A stretch of DNA of 43,260 nt from Gonium pectorale (taxonomy: Eukaryota > Chlorophyta > Chlorophyceae > Chlamydomonadales > Volvocaceae). Shown in pieces: positions 12,358-24,300 of this stretch (position 1 is the first letter of the stretch; every line of letters begins with the position of its first letter). The notes under the pieces are model-generated. The model had not been told where the DNA came from and did not search any database. It worked only from the letters and a program-made list of their open reading frames with translations. The translations under genes and the position numbers were made by a program. The stretch lies in assembly GCA_001584585.1 (NCBI GenBank), contig LSYV01000009.1, positions 409,478-452,737 on the forward strand, read 5' to 3'.

Positions 12358-14962
12358 ATGACGACGCTGCGCGCACACGCATTGTCATCTGGCGCGAAGG
12401 CTCAGCGCCAGACGCCTAGGCGGATCTGCCATACCAAGTGCGCATCGCACTCCTCGGCCATGCCCAACCCCTCACCGGCCGTGCTGGACCGCCGCGGGGC
12501 GCTGCTTGGCGCGCTGGCCGTGTTTGCTGGCGCCGCCGTGGATCCCGCGCAGGCGGGCGTGCTTGACGGTGAGGGTCTTGAACGCCGCACGCTTTGCCCC
12601 GGCCACACGCCCGGGGCCGACACGCCCGGGGCCAACTCCGCCGTAGGACCCGGATCCTTAACAACCATCTGCTCATGCCATATCCCCGCCCCGCGCGCCT
12701 TTTGTTGTAGTCTTTCTAACCCCGATCTGCTGCTCCCTTCCTGGCCGGGCCCGAGCAGGCACGGTGGAGTGGTGGAAGGGCCGCAAGCGGGCCAATAGCG
12801 CTAAGCTGATCGCGCCCATTAAGGTACAAAGCCTGAGATGTTAGGGAGTACACAAAGGGCATCTGGGGCCCCTTCCTGTCGGGCTAGCTGTTGGATCGGG
12901 GCCCTACGAGTAACTCGGCCGTAAGGGCCGAGGCTTGTGCCCCTCCGTGCGCGTGAGGCTGCTTGGCCGGAGCCCGGCCGAACAGTCCTTTGTTCTGCCC
13001 CGGCTGAAAACCCCATCTGGGCCTCATGTCCTACATGCCCGTTCCCACGTGTCCCACGGTCCCATCCGACGGAATGCTGCCCCCCGCGCGCCGCTGCCCG
13101 GGCCCCCAGGTGGCGCAGCAGCGGCTGGAGGCGGCTTCAGCCATGCTGGCCAACGGCAGTGGCAGGTGTGTTATGCGTGATGAGCAGCATGCTGAGGAAT
13201 GGTGGCTAGAAAGCAGGCAGCGGGCAAGCGACCTAGCCGGCAGCCCTTGAACTCTGCGCCCGACCCCAAAACGCGGTCAGACAAAGACTGTAAGGAAGCA
13301 AAACCAACTTAGCCGGCAGCCTATGGACCGTCCGCCCGACCCATTGGCATGTTTGTGTGGGCGATAGAGGGGACCCGCAGATCTGGACAATGTGTTGCTT
13401 AGAGGCATACGACTAAGCGCATCGGAACAGCCAGGCTGGGTCGTACTTGGGGGGGGGGGTCCGGGTCCGACGGTGAGGGGCGGCGTTCCGGGGGGAGGGC
13501 TCGCAACTCAACTGATGTCCCTTATGGCGTGCAAAGCTGTGCAGTGCGGGGGCTCCCGGCGTGCCCATCCCCCGTATATCGCTCAGCGGCTGAGCTGGTC
13601 TTGGCATGCTGCCGGGACCCACTGCCCGTTTGCGCCGTTACTGTGCTTTCCTGTCCTTCCCTGGTTGGCCATTCCACGGTCCCCGCTTCCCCAAACCCCC
13701 TCTTCGTCCGCCCCACGGTACAGGTCGGGTCGACGGGATGGGCTTGGGAACCCAGTCAGCCAGGGATCCGGCCATTTCGGGCTCATCAACCCGTAAAACC
13801 AATCCGGCCATAGTGGTCCATAAATGCGACGGACCACCGGGAGTTGCGGCATCGGGCCACAGAGAACCGGGATCCCTGGCTCCTCCCTTCCACCCTCAGC
13901 GCTCAGCCTGTTGTTTCGACGGTCGGGAATGGAATGCGCCCCAGGGCTTCTCTAGTGAGAATGCCTTCCAACCCACTACCCCGTGGTACCCCCATCACTT
14001 GCCAAGCACCTGCGTTGACCGTTGCCATGCAATTTCTCCATCCCGAACACCCGGCCCAGCTTCGCCCAGGCGCTCCCACCCTCTCAATCCCTAATGCAAT
14101 GGGCGCGCATGAGCAAGTTGTCCCACCCTCCATGTTAACCCGGTCGTCTCCTTCCCGCCCACTACCGCTCTGCTCAGTACCAACCGCCGCTTAATACGGT
14201 GTTCATCTCTCCTCGCTGTTATGTGCTCATCGCCTCTTCCCTCCTCCCCCGCCGCCCCGCAGTGCCGTGGACGTGCTGCAGCTTGTCCGCGCCTCCTCGC
14301 TCAACTGCTACCTGTTCGAGGCGCTCCCGGGTGACTCCATCGAGACCCGCGCCAGCCTGGTCACGCAGAGCAGCGGCCTCAGCGACCCCTGCACCTTCCG
14401 CATCGTGGTCAAGAACGCAGTGGGTGAGCCAGCCCGGGCAGGGACGGCGGGGGCAGGCCAAGGGGGGGAATGGCAAGGTGTGATGCAAGAGCGTTTCCGG
14501 GGGGCCCCGGCGCGAGGGTGGGGCGCATGGTCGGTCCTTCCGGCAGAGTGCCCGGGGGGGAGGCTCTTGTGCTTTGCGTGCAAGGCCGCGGTCTGCGGTT
14601 CGTGGCTGTTCCCAGGCAAACGGGACTTGTTCTAACGGCGTATGTACACCCGAGACCCGCAGCCTGCGCCGCGGGATCGCCCCAAGCCTTGTATACCACC
14701 TTTCCAACCTCGACCGTCTCCGCGCCCGCGACCTGCCGTGTCACCCGCAGACTTTGCCTCCCCCGCTGACAAGGAGCGCGGCGCCGAGCTGCTCTCCTCG
14801 CTTATCCTCGCCTACCAGAAGCTCGACTCGGAGCTGGAGGCGGCGGCGCTGGACGGCGCCACCAGCTCGGCGGCCGGCAAGGCGACGGCGCAGCTGTCTG
14901 CCACCCTGCAGCTGGCGTACCAGGTGGAGGGCTTCGTGAAGGAGATGCTGCTGGTGGCGTGA
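12358..14962 (+). CDS. Predicted thylakoid-lumen protein with twin-arginine signal
   Basis: Five exons join in phase (12358-12568, 12759-12823, 13110-13165, 14263-14423, 14751-14962) and give 234 residues. The N-terminus is basic and hydroxylated like a chloroplast transit peptide. It is followed by a twin-arginine pair (R45-R46), a hydrophobic stretch (GALLGALAVFAGAA) and an AQA cleavage site after residue 66, the bipartite pattern of Tat-imported lumen proteins. The mature protein of about 168 residues starts GVLDGTVEWWKGRKRAN and contains LVRASSLNCY and CTFRIVVKNA, a Cys pair that could form a lumenal disulfide, then amphipathic helices to the C-terminus. I recall similar segments in small plant lumen proteins of the TL16/MPH2 type linked to photosystem II, but cannot confirm the family. 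The start is the first ATG in frame; only a GTG lies further upstream. All introns are GT-AG. Confidence 0.85.
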
Positions 14963-16746
14963 GGGCTCTCGCGGGGGGGGGGCGGGGAAGGTTATTCAGC
15001 ATCCGGACATCCGATGAGGGGCGAGCTTGGCCGGCGGGACGGGTCCCCGAGCCGGACCCGCATCCGCAGCTGAGGCTGTGTGGGGGACGAAACAGTTGTT
15101 TGGAGAGGGCGCAGCGGGCGGGGGACTGACCGGGAGCAGTATAGCGGATGGGCCCGAACGGCAGCTACGGTTACCTCTTGCGGACACGGGAAAATAGTCG
15201 TGACAGCGGATGAGGACCGAAGTGCCGTTGATGTTCTGCGTGCGCCATCGGACATGGGACCGGGTGTGTTGCTTCAGGAGTGACCCGTGGGTCGGCGGTG
15301 TGACAGGGCGGATCATGGGGGTTAGAGGTTTTGACGGGCCGGACCTGCGGTTACGGCTTCAGGTATGGGGTCTTGCTGCAGGCTGCCGCTAGAGACGCGA
15401 CAAGGAGATGGCGGCCACGTGTCTATGCTTAGTGTGTGCTCCATCCCGTCGCTTCGCTGTGCGGCCATGTGGCCGAAGCAGCGAGTGTGCACATTATCTG
15501 AGAAGATCACGCTGTATTTTGCAAGAGATGAATGGGATGATCTGCGACATTCCCGAAAAGGATGCTTTCCTCTTACGGCAGCCCTGTGTTGCGGGTTGAC
15601 TCGTGGTGATACCGGTTTGTGATGCCTCCCGCTGTCCAATGGTTTTAGGGGCATTGGCGCTTTCCTGCAAGTGCTGGCCGCGCGGCGTGCTGTGTTGCGC
15701 ACGGGCGGCGGTTTGTACGACGCTTGAAAAAGGGCGGTCCAGGCTTCTGGCAGTACCTTGGTCGGGTTTCCTAGCCCTTTCCTGGCGCCGCGTGCCCCAT
15801 TCCAGAGAATAAAGCAGGCAAGAGTTGCCTTCAGGCCAATTTTGAAGCCCTTGTAGCCGTGTTGATACAGACATGCACGATGAAGTAGCGTTGCTTTGCA
15901 AGATGTCCGTGGCGCCGGCACGCGTGCCCTCCACCTTGGGGCCGCGAACCGCTTTCCTACGTTCGGTACGCCGCCCTCGTTGGAATGGACCGTGTGCCCC
16001 TTGTCGTATGAAGCTGGTTTCCACACGTGCCTGCACACTCGTTCCTAGCACACCCCATGGTCAAGCGATGGACCTGAGCTTCATAGCGTTGCGCTGAATG
16101 CGCATGTGGCATCCGTGCCAGAAAGGAAAGCGGGCGTTAATCGTAGCCGTCCCAGTGTCCCACAGCCCATGATGACCACCGTGTACCGGCAACCGCCCAT
16201 GAATATGCGAGGCGCCACGGGCGAGTTTCTCCCACAAGGGGGTTTCCCCCTCGTGCCCTCAAGGAGCGAAATGGGGCATCGTTGAGCGGGCACGGAGCAT
16301 CGGTTGCCCAGCAGAGCGCCACCCGAAGATACCCAGGTCGTGGCACCTTCCCCGCACCGCCTGCACAAAAGGGTCAGTGAGGATCAGCCCCCGTTGGAGT
16401 CCCTCCAAAACTGCACAGTGTGGGAGCACACTGTGGGAGCAGGGAGCACAGCGTGTCATTTTTCGCAGTTTGGGATGCCACGGCAACGGCCAGCCACCCG
16501 TGGTGCCGTACGTGCGTCAGGGTGTTGCATAGTCACGCCATGGTTACTTCTTTCACACAGCCTCAACATTGCAGTGTTAACGTGATCACTACCCATAACA
16601 TGCGGGCGTTGTGTTCTGGAAGCCGAACCGCTGCACAGCGCCAGAATTCTTCAACACTGGTTTTAGCCCCGCGCGCGCCTGCCTTTAGCCCTAGAGCTGG
16701 GACCACTCATACCATTAGACATAGCGCCCGGCACCCATCTATCGGG
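14963..16746. other. Intergenic region without a recognisable gene
   Basis: It holds the 3' flank of the lumen-protein gene and the 5' flank of the cyclotransferase-like gene. Reading frames of up to 238 codons exist on the minus strand (15322-16038), but they show no domain, splice pattern or biased composition and look random. A small hairpin (AGGGGG, TTT, CCCCCT) lies near 16230-16245, and CACAGTGT/ACACTGTG arms with a 6-nt loop lie near 16415-16437. No clear TGTAA polyadenylation signal was seen for the upstream gene. Confidence 0.6.
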
Positions 16747-19700
16747 ATGGGGGCTTCGGCATCGTCGACCGTGGCCTCGCAACAAATCAATCGGTCAGTC
16801 TAAACTGCTATGTGGAACATAGACCCCTCAATCAACCAGGTTGTGGCCACACAGACAGGCGGTGTCGCTTGGGAGGAGTCATGGCCCCGACGGCGTGTGG
16901 TATTTTGCCTACGGGAGCAACATGAACGAGACAACCCTTCGGGGGAGGCGACAGGCGAGGCGCAGAGCGGGGGGGGGGTGTCGGGGTGTAGCCTACTGGA
17001 GTCGAACGGACAGAGGAAGCTTGCAAGCGTGGGTCCTCTAACCAGCACCTATATCTTAGTTATCTTACCGATATGTTCACTTTTGACCTGCCACTCTTAT
17101 CGCGCCGAGACCTGTTATCTCAGCCTTGTTCTGCACGCGTGCCCAGTACGCTCCCGCATGTCCACCTACCCATGAACCCCGCAGGTCAACCCCATTGCCT
17201 CGCATGCGGCCGTCCTAATGGGCTGGACCCTCAGCTTCAGGTGCGCTTGTGGGCTGGAACACCGAGGGCGGCAGCTTACCGTGCGCCCCCAAAGTAATGT
17301 CGCCACGGCACGGGAACGGGCGGCTTCAGTCGTGGTGGCGGCCCGTAGCAGCCCCGACCTCGACCCTGGTGGGATGGCCAGGGCAGATCGGCGAGTGAGC
17401 AAGAGCCATGTGCCCATGCCCCAGCGGCTCGGCTGAACGGGTGATTCTATCCTTGTCCCTCGCTCGGCAACCCCTCTCCGCTTCACTGACGGACACCCGT
17501 GGGCGATGGGCGCCACTTCGGGGGCAGACTGTACCTCGAGGTAGGCGCACGCTGGAGGTATGCACCCGTCATCCCATCCCCACCCCCAGCCGCCTGGCGA
17601 CTCCACGCTCCGATGCCACCCGTCACGCATCATCACTCGCCCCCCCCGCTTCCCGACAGGATGCTCGGCCTGCCGTATGCGGAGCCCGGGTTTGCCACCA
17701 TCGAGCGGGCGCAGCCGGAGCAGCAGCAGCAGCAACAGCAACAGCCGGGGCCTGTTTCCACCGGCGCCTCCTCGTCGGGCTCGTCCCGGTGGCGCTCCGA
17801 GGTGCACGGCGTGGTGCACCTGCTGCGGCACTCCGACTGGGTGCAGGTCATGGCCACCGAGGGAGTGGGCGCAGGCAGCACGGGGTGAGGGCGGGGGCAG
17901 GGGGGAAAAAGCGAACGGGCGTAGGGAGCTGGCTTGGGGTGTTTGCGATCGACTGGTGTGGCGGGCGCTGCGTGGGCTCCTTGCGGGTGATGGGTGTGCT
18001 CACGCGAGGGCTTTGAAGGGATGGGCGGTGGGCAGCGGCGTGGCGCGAATGCGGACTATCATCCCCCCCCCGACTCGATGGCTCAGCGGCCCCGTGTCAG
18101 CGGTGTGGCGGGGCTAACACGCTTTTGAAGCAGTCGGCGGGCTCATGCCTAACTACCGTCGGCCGTGGCCCGATGCTCCCGGCGTCGCGGCACATGGCGT
18201 AAGGCGTCCGACCAATGCGCCCGCCTCGCCGAGTGGCTCTCATTGTGCTGAGCCCTTGGCCGTGGGCAGTGGGCATTGGGCATTGGGCTTGCTTTGGTCT
18301 ACCGCCCGACCGCACTCCTCTCTCCTCGCCGACCAAACACCGCTCGCCCCTCCCTCGCTCCCTCCCCTGGCGCCCTCCCTCTCTCCCTCCCCTGACCCGC
18401 CCCCTTCCACCGCTGAAACCCACTTTCCGGTACGGCAGCTACCGGGTGGTTGAGGTGGAGGTTGAGCTGTACGACGGGCGCCGTACGAAGGCACTAACCC
18501 TGGAGGGCCAGGGTGCCTCGCTGCACCGCCCCGATCGCCCGGTGGCCCCCTCGCGGAGGTACCTGGAGCTGCTGCGTGCAGGTGGGCGAGCGCAATGCAA
18601 TGCGGGAGACGGCTCTCAACACGGGGCGCCTATCCGCGTCGAGACTCCGCGTCAAGGGCCTCTTATCGGTTGCCAAAGTGGTAGTCACACTATGCCATTG
18701 CGCGAACAAGCGGGATGTGGGTGGGACTGCTGCCCGACTAGACAAAGGGGTCACGGCGTGGGGCCGGGAGCGGGGACCGGGCGCCAAGAGGGGGGGCGGG
18801 CGATGGCGGGCAACCGGAGCTCTCTGGGCAGTGGGCGTGGTCAGGGGGCGTGGGCAGAGAGCAGGCTGGGGGGGGGGGCATGGCGGAGCTCGGTTTGCTG
18901 CCGAGGGGTCTGCAGCTGTTGCGGTCACACGTTGGATCTCGAGGCAAGCCTCTTCCCTGGAGCCTTGGCCAGGGCTGGTGGTCGAGGGGGCGCGGGGAGG
19001 GCGGTAAAGGGGGCAAGTAGACCTAGAGCCCGAGATCCCGGCACGGTGACGCCGAGTGGGAGCCGGCAGGGGAGGGCGGGGGGGCGCTCAACCTTGCCCA
19101 GACCTCTCTTTCTCTGACCAGCCACGGCCGTTCCCTGTTCCTCGTCGGCAGGGGCACGGCATCACGGGCTGGATCCTGAGTACGTGTCGTACCTGGATTC
19201 TCTGGTGCCGTACGAGGGGTCAGGCTGGGGAACCGGCGTCGGCCGCGCGGCTGCGCTGGCAGTTGCGCTGCCGCTCGCGCTCCCACTCATCCCGCCCGTC
19301 CTGTACCTCCGAATGGCACGGAAGAAGAGGCAGGAGGATGCGCAGCGGGCCAGCGGCGCCGACGGCGCCGCTGCCGCCTCGAACACCAACGGGCCCGTTG
19401 CGGCCGCCAGCGCCGCTGCGAGCGCCGCCCGTGATGCGGCGGACCTGCCATCCAAGGCCGCTGCCGCTGCCGCGGCGCCGCTGGCACCCTCGCAGGCGGA
19501 GGCGGCGGTCGCGGGGGTCAAGGCCGCGGACGTCGCGACAGCGACGGCGGCGTCAGCCCCCGGCGGACCGCTGCCGCCGGAGCTGCTGCAGCCGCCGCTG
19601 GTGCTGCCTTCCGTACTCAGCGGTTACCTGGCAGCCGTGCAGTACACAACATGGGCTGTACACGACCTCGTGGGGGCGCCGCTGCTCGGCAGCGGCAGCG

Positions 19701-19765
19701 CAGCAGCTGGCGGCGGTGTCAAGGGCGATAGCAGCGGCGGCGGCGTTGGCGGCAAGCGGTCTTGA
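16747..19765 (+). CDS. Gamma-glutamylcyclotransferase-like (AIG2-like) protein with C-terminal membrane segment
   Basis: Proteins of this fold release 5-oxoproline from gamma-glutamyl compounds; the exact substrate here is unknown. Six exons join in phase: 16747-16793, 16840-16954, 17185-17240, 17660-17884, 18439-18581, 19152-19765 (399 residues). Visible features are the substrate-loop motif WYFAYGSNM (36-44), GLPYAEPGFATIE (76-88), an eight-Gln run, Glu140 in MATEGVG as candidate catalytic acid, GYRVVEVEVELYDG, and HHGLDPEYVSYLDSL, as in plant and algal long-form members. A hydrophobic segment at about 228-248 is followed by basic residues and an Ala-rich tail, suggesting a membrane anchor. 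The first exon, MGASASST, fits an N-myristoylation consensus but rests on a short 46-nt intron, so the N-terminus is uncertain. Intron 2 only keeps phase if a GC donor (CAG|GCGAGG) is used. Confidence 0.87.
17721..17744 (+). repeat. CAG/CAA run encoding eight glutamines
   Basis: Eight CAG or CAA codons lie in exon 4 of the cyclotransferase-like gene, inserted between the PYAEPGFATIE motif and the next conserved strand. Interruption by CAA codons suggests a coding tract that is not a pure microsatellite. Confidence 0.9.
19149..19176 (+). repeat. Intron 5/exon 6 junction, source-type copy of a dispersed 28-nt repeat
   Basis: The acceptor and first exon-6 codons of the cyclotransferase-like gene share a 23-nt identical core, beginning GCACGGCATCACGGGC, with 26962-26989. 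Including the preceding CAGG, 27 of 28 positions match. Confidence 0.85.
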
Positions 19766-20053
19766 TGCGAGCGGTACCTTGCCGCACCGTACTGAAGAGG
19801 AGCTTTGGGCAGCACATTCATGTTTGTCGTGCGGATATGCGAATGTTACGCCTGATAGCAGGGTCGTGATGTTTGTCGTACGAAGCGTCCGCGCGGGCCC
19901 CGCGGGCGACGTGCGGGCACCGCAGCATGGGAGGGCGAGAGGGAAGAGGCGTGTCGACGCGTGCGTGCCGCTGGGTGGTGATTGAGAGTGGTCGCGGCTT
20001 ACCAGGCGCGGCGCGGTGAGTCTGCGGACGTGCACTCCTCTCCGGATGAGCTG

Positions 20054-20093
20054 TCCTGCTGCTGGTCATGCCAGCTCATGACGAGCAGCAGGA
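20054..20093. repeat. Inverted repeat, 17-bp arms
   Basis: Left arm TCCTGCTGCTGGTCATG and right arm CATGACGAGCAGCAGGA pair at 16 of 17 positions around a 6-nt loop. It is 289 nt past the stop of the cyclotransferase-like gene, probably in its 3' UTR. Confidence 0.9.
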
Positions 20094-20368
20094 TTGAAGG
20101 GCGCCCTTGTGGCAGGTGACATGCAAGCCCTTAGCGAGGCCTGATGTTGCTGTTTAGTCGAGTCGAGAAAGTAAGCGACGTATGAGGCAGGTACATTCCC
20201 TTATAATGCTCCGTCGTACTCCTGGTCCATCTGCTCCACTTGCAGGTGTGGGCTGCACTTGTCGTACGAAGGGGTGTTACGCTGCCCCTTTTTATTTTCA
20301 ATAACTGCTCTTTTACTAAGTTCGCTTGTCATCAAAGCAATGCTACTGCGCGTGCCACACACCATACG

Positions 20369-20373
20369 TTACA
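20369..20373 (-). terminator. Candidate polyadenylation signal TGTAA
   Basis: TGTAA is the usual polyadenylation signal of chlamydomonadalean nuclear genes. This minus-strand copy is about 1 kb past the stop codon of the phosphate transporter, a plausible 3' UTR length in this group. Chance occurrence cannot be excluded. Confidence 0.35.
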
Positions 20374-21393
20374 GCGGATGCAGCCACGCTTCGGATATGC
20401 CGTATCAGGCAGCTGTTCTGGGACACACGCACCTTCTTGATGGCCAGGAACGAACAGAATCTGCCACTCCGTATGCTCGTGAGGCAGCCGCTTCGCGTCC
20501 ACCGTTCCGCCGCGAGTCAGTAACACAGGCGAGGCAACAAGCTACGACAACATGGAAACTTACCTACGCAGTGCAATCAAATTGATAAGCCAACACACGG
20601 TGAAGGTGAAGTCCATCACGTACGGTTCGCACAGCATTCACACGAGTACGAACAGCAAGTCCTTCAGTAATACACACCGATCTGCACACTGGGGGAAGCA
20701 AACGATAACATGAAACGCCGAAGGCACGACCCAGTAGAGATACGTAATGCGCAAGGTGCGGAGAAAGCGGCATCTACTAGTGACGAATGAACAGCGGCGC
20801 GTTAGGATAGACCCACTTCCGCGCACATCGGGTAGGGACGCCCCTGCCGTACTACAGCTGACATATGCATATGCACGCGAGAAAGAAAGCGCTAGCGCCT
20901 TTGAAGTGGCCGGGCGCCTGAGCCGGGCGTATCACTTAACGTTTCATAGCCTGCAGAGCGGCGGCCGAGGCTGGCCCGGTCAAGGCGAAGGGGCACAACA
21001 CATGCGCTCAGCAACCCGAGTTCCTGACCAAGCTCTTTCTATGCAGGTTTCTCTTTTTTTACCGAGCCTCCAATCAGCTCCCTGCTTTGCTTCTGGCTGG
21101 GATCCTGGGAACGAAATCCATTGAGCGCTCATAACGTTGTTATTGATCTCAAGGAGCTACCCCAGGCGGCTCACCGCCAAAGCCAACCATGCACACCTCC
21201 TATGTTGACGCAACGCAGCCGCACAACCCTTCACATACAGCGTAACGCACACCGGCCCCCCCCCCCGCCTGCGGCGCCTAGCAGCCCCATGAAGATGCCG
21301 CGGCACCACCCTCCCGAGCGCTTGCTTGGCCACCCGTCCTCCCATCCGCGGCCATCATTTTTGCCGCTCCGTCCGTGCTCGTCAGCCACATCA

Positions 21394-24300
21394 TCACTCC
21401 CGCACCACGGGCACCGCCTTCGTGGTTCCGTCCATCTCCACCGCCTTGGGGTTGTCAGAGCTCTTGTCGCCGCCATCCTTCATCGCCTCCAAGCCCAAAT
21501 CATCGTCCACACGGTACTGCTTGCCGTAACCCAGCAGTCGCTCCAGCGGAGACAGGAAGCGCGGGTGTACTGCGAGGCCGTGGTAGAGCTCGTGATGGCC
21601 GTCCAGCATGGCCAGCCAGCGCCGGTCGCCCTCGCGCAAGTCCAGGCCGGTAGTGTCCGGGATGGTGATGAAGGTGAGGATGACGCCTGGCGATGAGCGG
21701 GGAGGCGCGAACGAACATACGCCCAGGCAGATCAGCAGCGATGGGAGAGGCGGGTACCGCATTAACGCGCATCTCATCGTTAAGACGATACGCACCACCT
21801 GAACTGACACGAGCACATGCTGTCCTTTGTCTGCACAGTCAGAGGGACGAGTCATGCCCCGCTCCGGGCGCCCCCGGCGGGCTCCCCGGCCATTTCCGGC
21901 GCCACCCGCCTGGCGCCTTCCCTCAATCCCTCGCCCTCCTGCCCACGCACCTGCCAGGCCGCAGAAGGCGCTGATCCAGAACTTGACCCGGTTGTCCACC
22001 AGGTTGAACACCACGCCCGCCACCAGCGCGCCGGCCTTGCCCACGGCCGCTGAGAAGCCGTGGCACATGGAGCGCAGCTCAGTGGGCGCCAGCTCGGCGG
22101 GCAGCAGCCAGGTGGTGGCGTTGGGGCCGAACTGGCCCCAGAAAGACGAGAAGTAGTACAGGAACTGGAACGTGTGGATGTATCTGGGGCGGCGAGGAGG
22201 GGCCAGGGCCAGAGTGGCCGCAGGAGGTTGCGTGCGCTGGCTCGTGGGAAGGGCAGGACGGACGGGACATACATAACATATACATAAAGGACGGACATGT
22301 TGGCGGGCCACACATAACATATACATAAAGGTCCCATGCAACTTTGTACTCCTGGAGATTTGCACCTAGACATTTGAATTGAGATACCCAGTCCCGATAG
22401 TGCAGCGGGCACCCATTACCCAATTGGGAAGCCCGAAAGCCAGCCTGCCGCCCTGTCATGTCCCGTTGACGGCACGGCAATTTCGCCGTGTACCCGGCAC
22501 GGCACATGACAGCCCAGCCGACCCGCGGGTCACTCACTTCGGCGTGCGCAGCTCATTGTACCGGACGGCGCAAATAAGGAAAAGCACAAACTGCGGGCGC
22601 ACACCACATCCGTGCGGCGGGACAAACAGTTAACAAAAACGTGGGCATACATGTAAACGACGGGCAAAGCGCGCGTGGGAGGGGCATGCGCAAGATCCAC
22701 ATGGTCGTATTGCGCTGCCGTCCAGGACTCCAAGCGAAGCAGAAAACCTCCATGCACAAGCTACGGTAGACGCGCAAGGCTAGCCAACTCTGTTATGGAG
22801 ACAGGGGCCCCGGATGGAGGGAAAGAGCCCAAGAGGACCCACCATCCAGGCGAAGCCCATCATCTGCATCCTCCTGCGGCCCATCCACGGCTTGTCAATG
22901 GTGAAGGCCGCGAAGTAGTAGCCGACAAGGGCGACCGAGCTGTTCAGGAGCGTCCACTCGAGCACTTGGATCAGGCCGGCGCTGGGGTTGATGATCTGCG
23001 CCCAGCCCCCCGGCCGAGGACGACCAATGGTGTCAACTGACGCGTTACCAATCACACGCAAGTAGTGCAGGTGCTGCAACACGACGGCCAGTTAGCCGTT
23101 CCGATCCGATTATGCTTCGGCATTGTTGAGAACACCCACTACTGAACATGGCGCCGCACAGAGATGCGCCATCACGAACTCCTCGCACTTGCCTTGATGA
23201 AGGTGCCCTGGAATAGCTTGTTGCCATAGAAGGCGAAGTCCCATACGAACCAGCTCATCGCGGTCCCAAAGTTTCGGTGCCAATAGTGTCTGGGAGGTGG
23301 GAGCGATGGTAAGCGGGATTGTTGGTGCCCGCCTTTATTCTGCCCACCTTACGTACGAGCTGTACTTGAGGGCTGTTCCCAGACAGCCCCAAGCAATTTC
23401 GGCTTCACACGAGTCCCGCTGTAAATGGAGTACGAACAAGAGGCCAAGGCTGGATCGTACATCGACCCGCCGCCGCCCGGCCTCAAACGCACGCACCGCA
23501 TGAGTAGCCCAAACTTGCGCCACCGCACGCCGCTGGCCTTGTCACCTAAGGGGGATAGGGCATTAACAAGGCTGAAGGGCCCATGAATCCATCCAGCACT
23601 CGTCAAGCCGAAACTATGTGCAAAGTCGCAAGGGAAATCTAGGTGGTACTATGAGGGCTCCTCAGATAGAACGGCATGGAAGACACAACCAATGCGCCCC
23701 AGGCGCCCAGGGCTGGGGACCCGTCTTGAGGCTGCTGCCGCACACGCAACGACCCACCAAAGCCTCACCCACCTCCCATAGCTTGCAAGGCCTTGCGCTT
23801 ATTCTCCCACACAGTCGACTCGGGGAGTCGGAGTGTGCGGTAGAGCAGGATACCAATGAGCGGGATGAGGCCAATGGCGTACGACAGGCGCCACGTCACC
23901 TCCAGGGCGTGGTGATCGTACGGCTTGTTGTACTGGCCGTACCCGGCCATGATCGCGATGATGACTGCCGTGTTGACAAGGTTGCCCCATCCCTGCATTA
24001 TTGAAAGGGTTGTGATCATCCGTACCTACATACGTGCTCCGTCGGCGCCGTGTGGGGGCATTTCGGAATGTCATCGACGTGCAGATAGAGGGGCGGCAGC
24101 GCGACACCCTACGGCGATAGGAAACTCACTGCCATTCACACGCGTACCATCAACACATATACATACAGACCCTTACCCTTACCAACCCCATGAGGCACAC
24201 GTGTAATTAAGACACCGGCACGCACGTGCCCACACCTGCATGCTGAACACCAGGACCACCGTCTCTCCGCGGCGCTTCTGGAGCTTGGCAGTTGACTCGG

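Larger units (their letters stand above)
19766..21393. other. Tail-to-tail intergenic region
   Basis: This lies between the stop codons of the cyclotransferase-like gene (plus) and the phosphate transporter (minus), so it contains both 3' UTRs. A strong hairpin lies at 20054-20093, and a minus-strand TGTAA at 20373-20369 is a candidate transporter polyadenylation signal. Nothing else is recognisable; short frames here look random. Confidence 0.6.

Noticed and set aside
15322..16038. 238-codon open frame on the minus strand
   Set aside because: No recognisable domain, mixed low-complexity composition, no flanking splice logic; expected by chance in GC-rich DNA.
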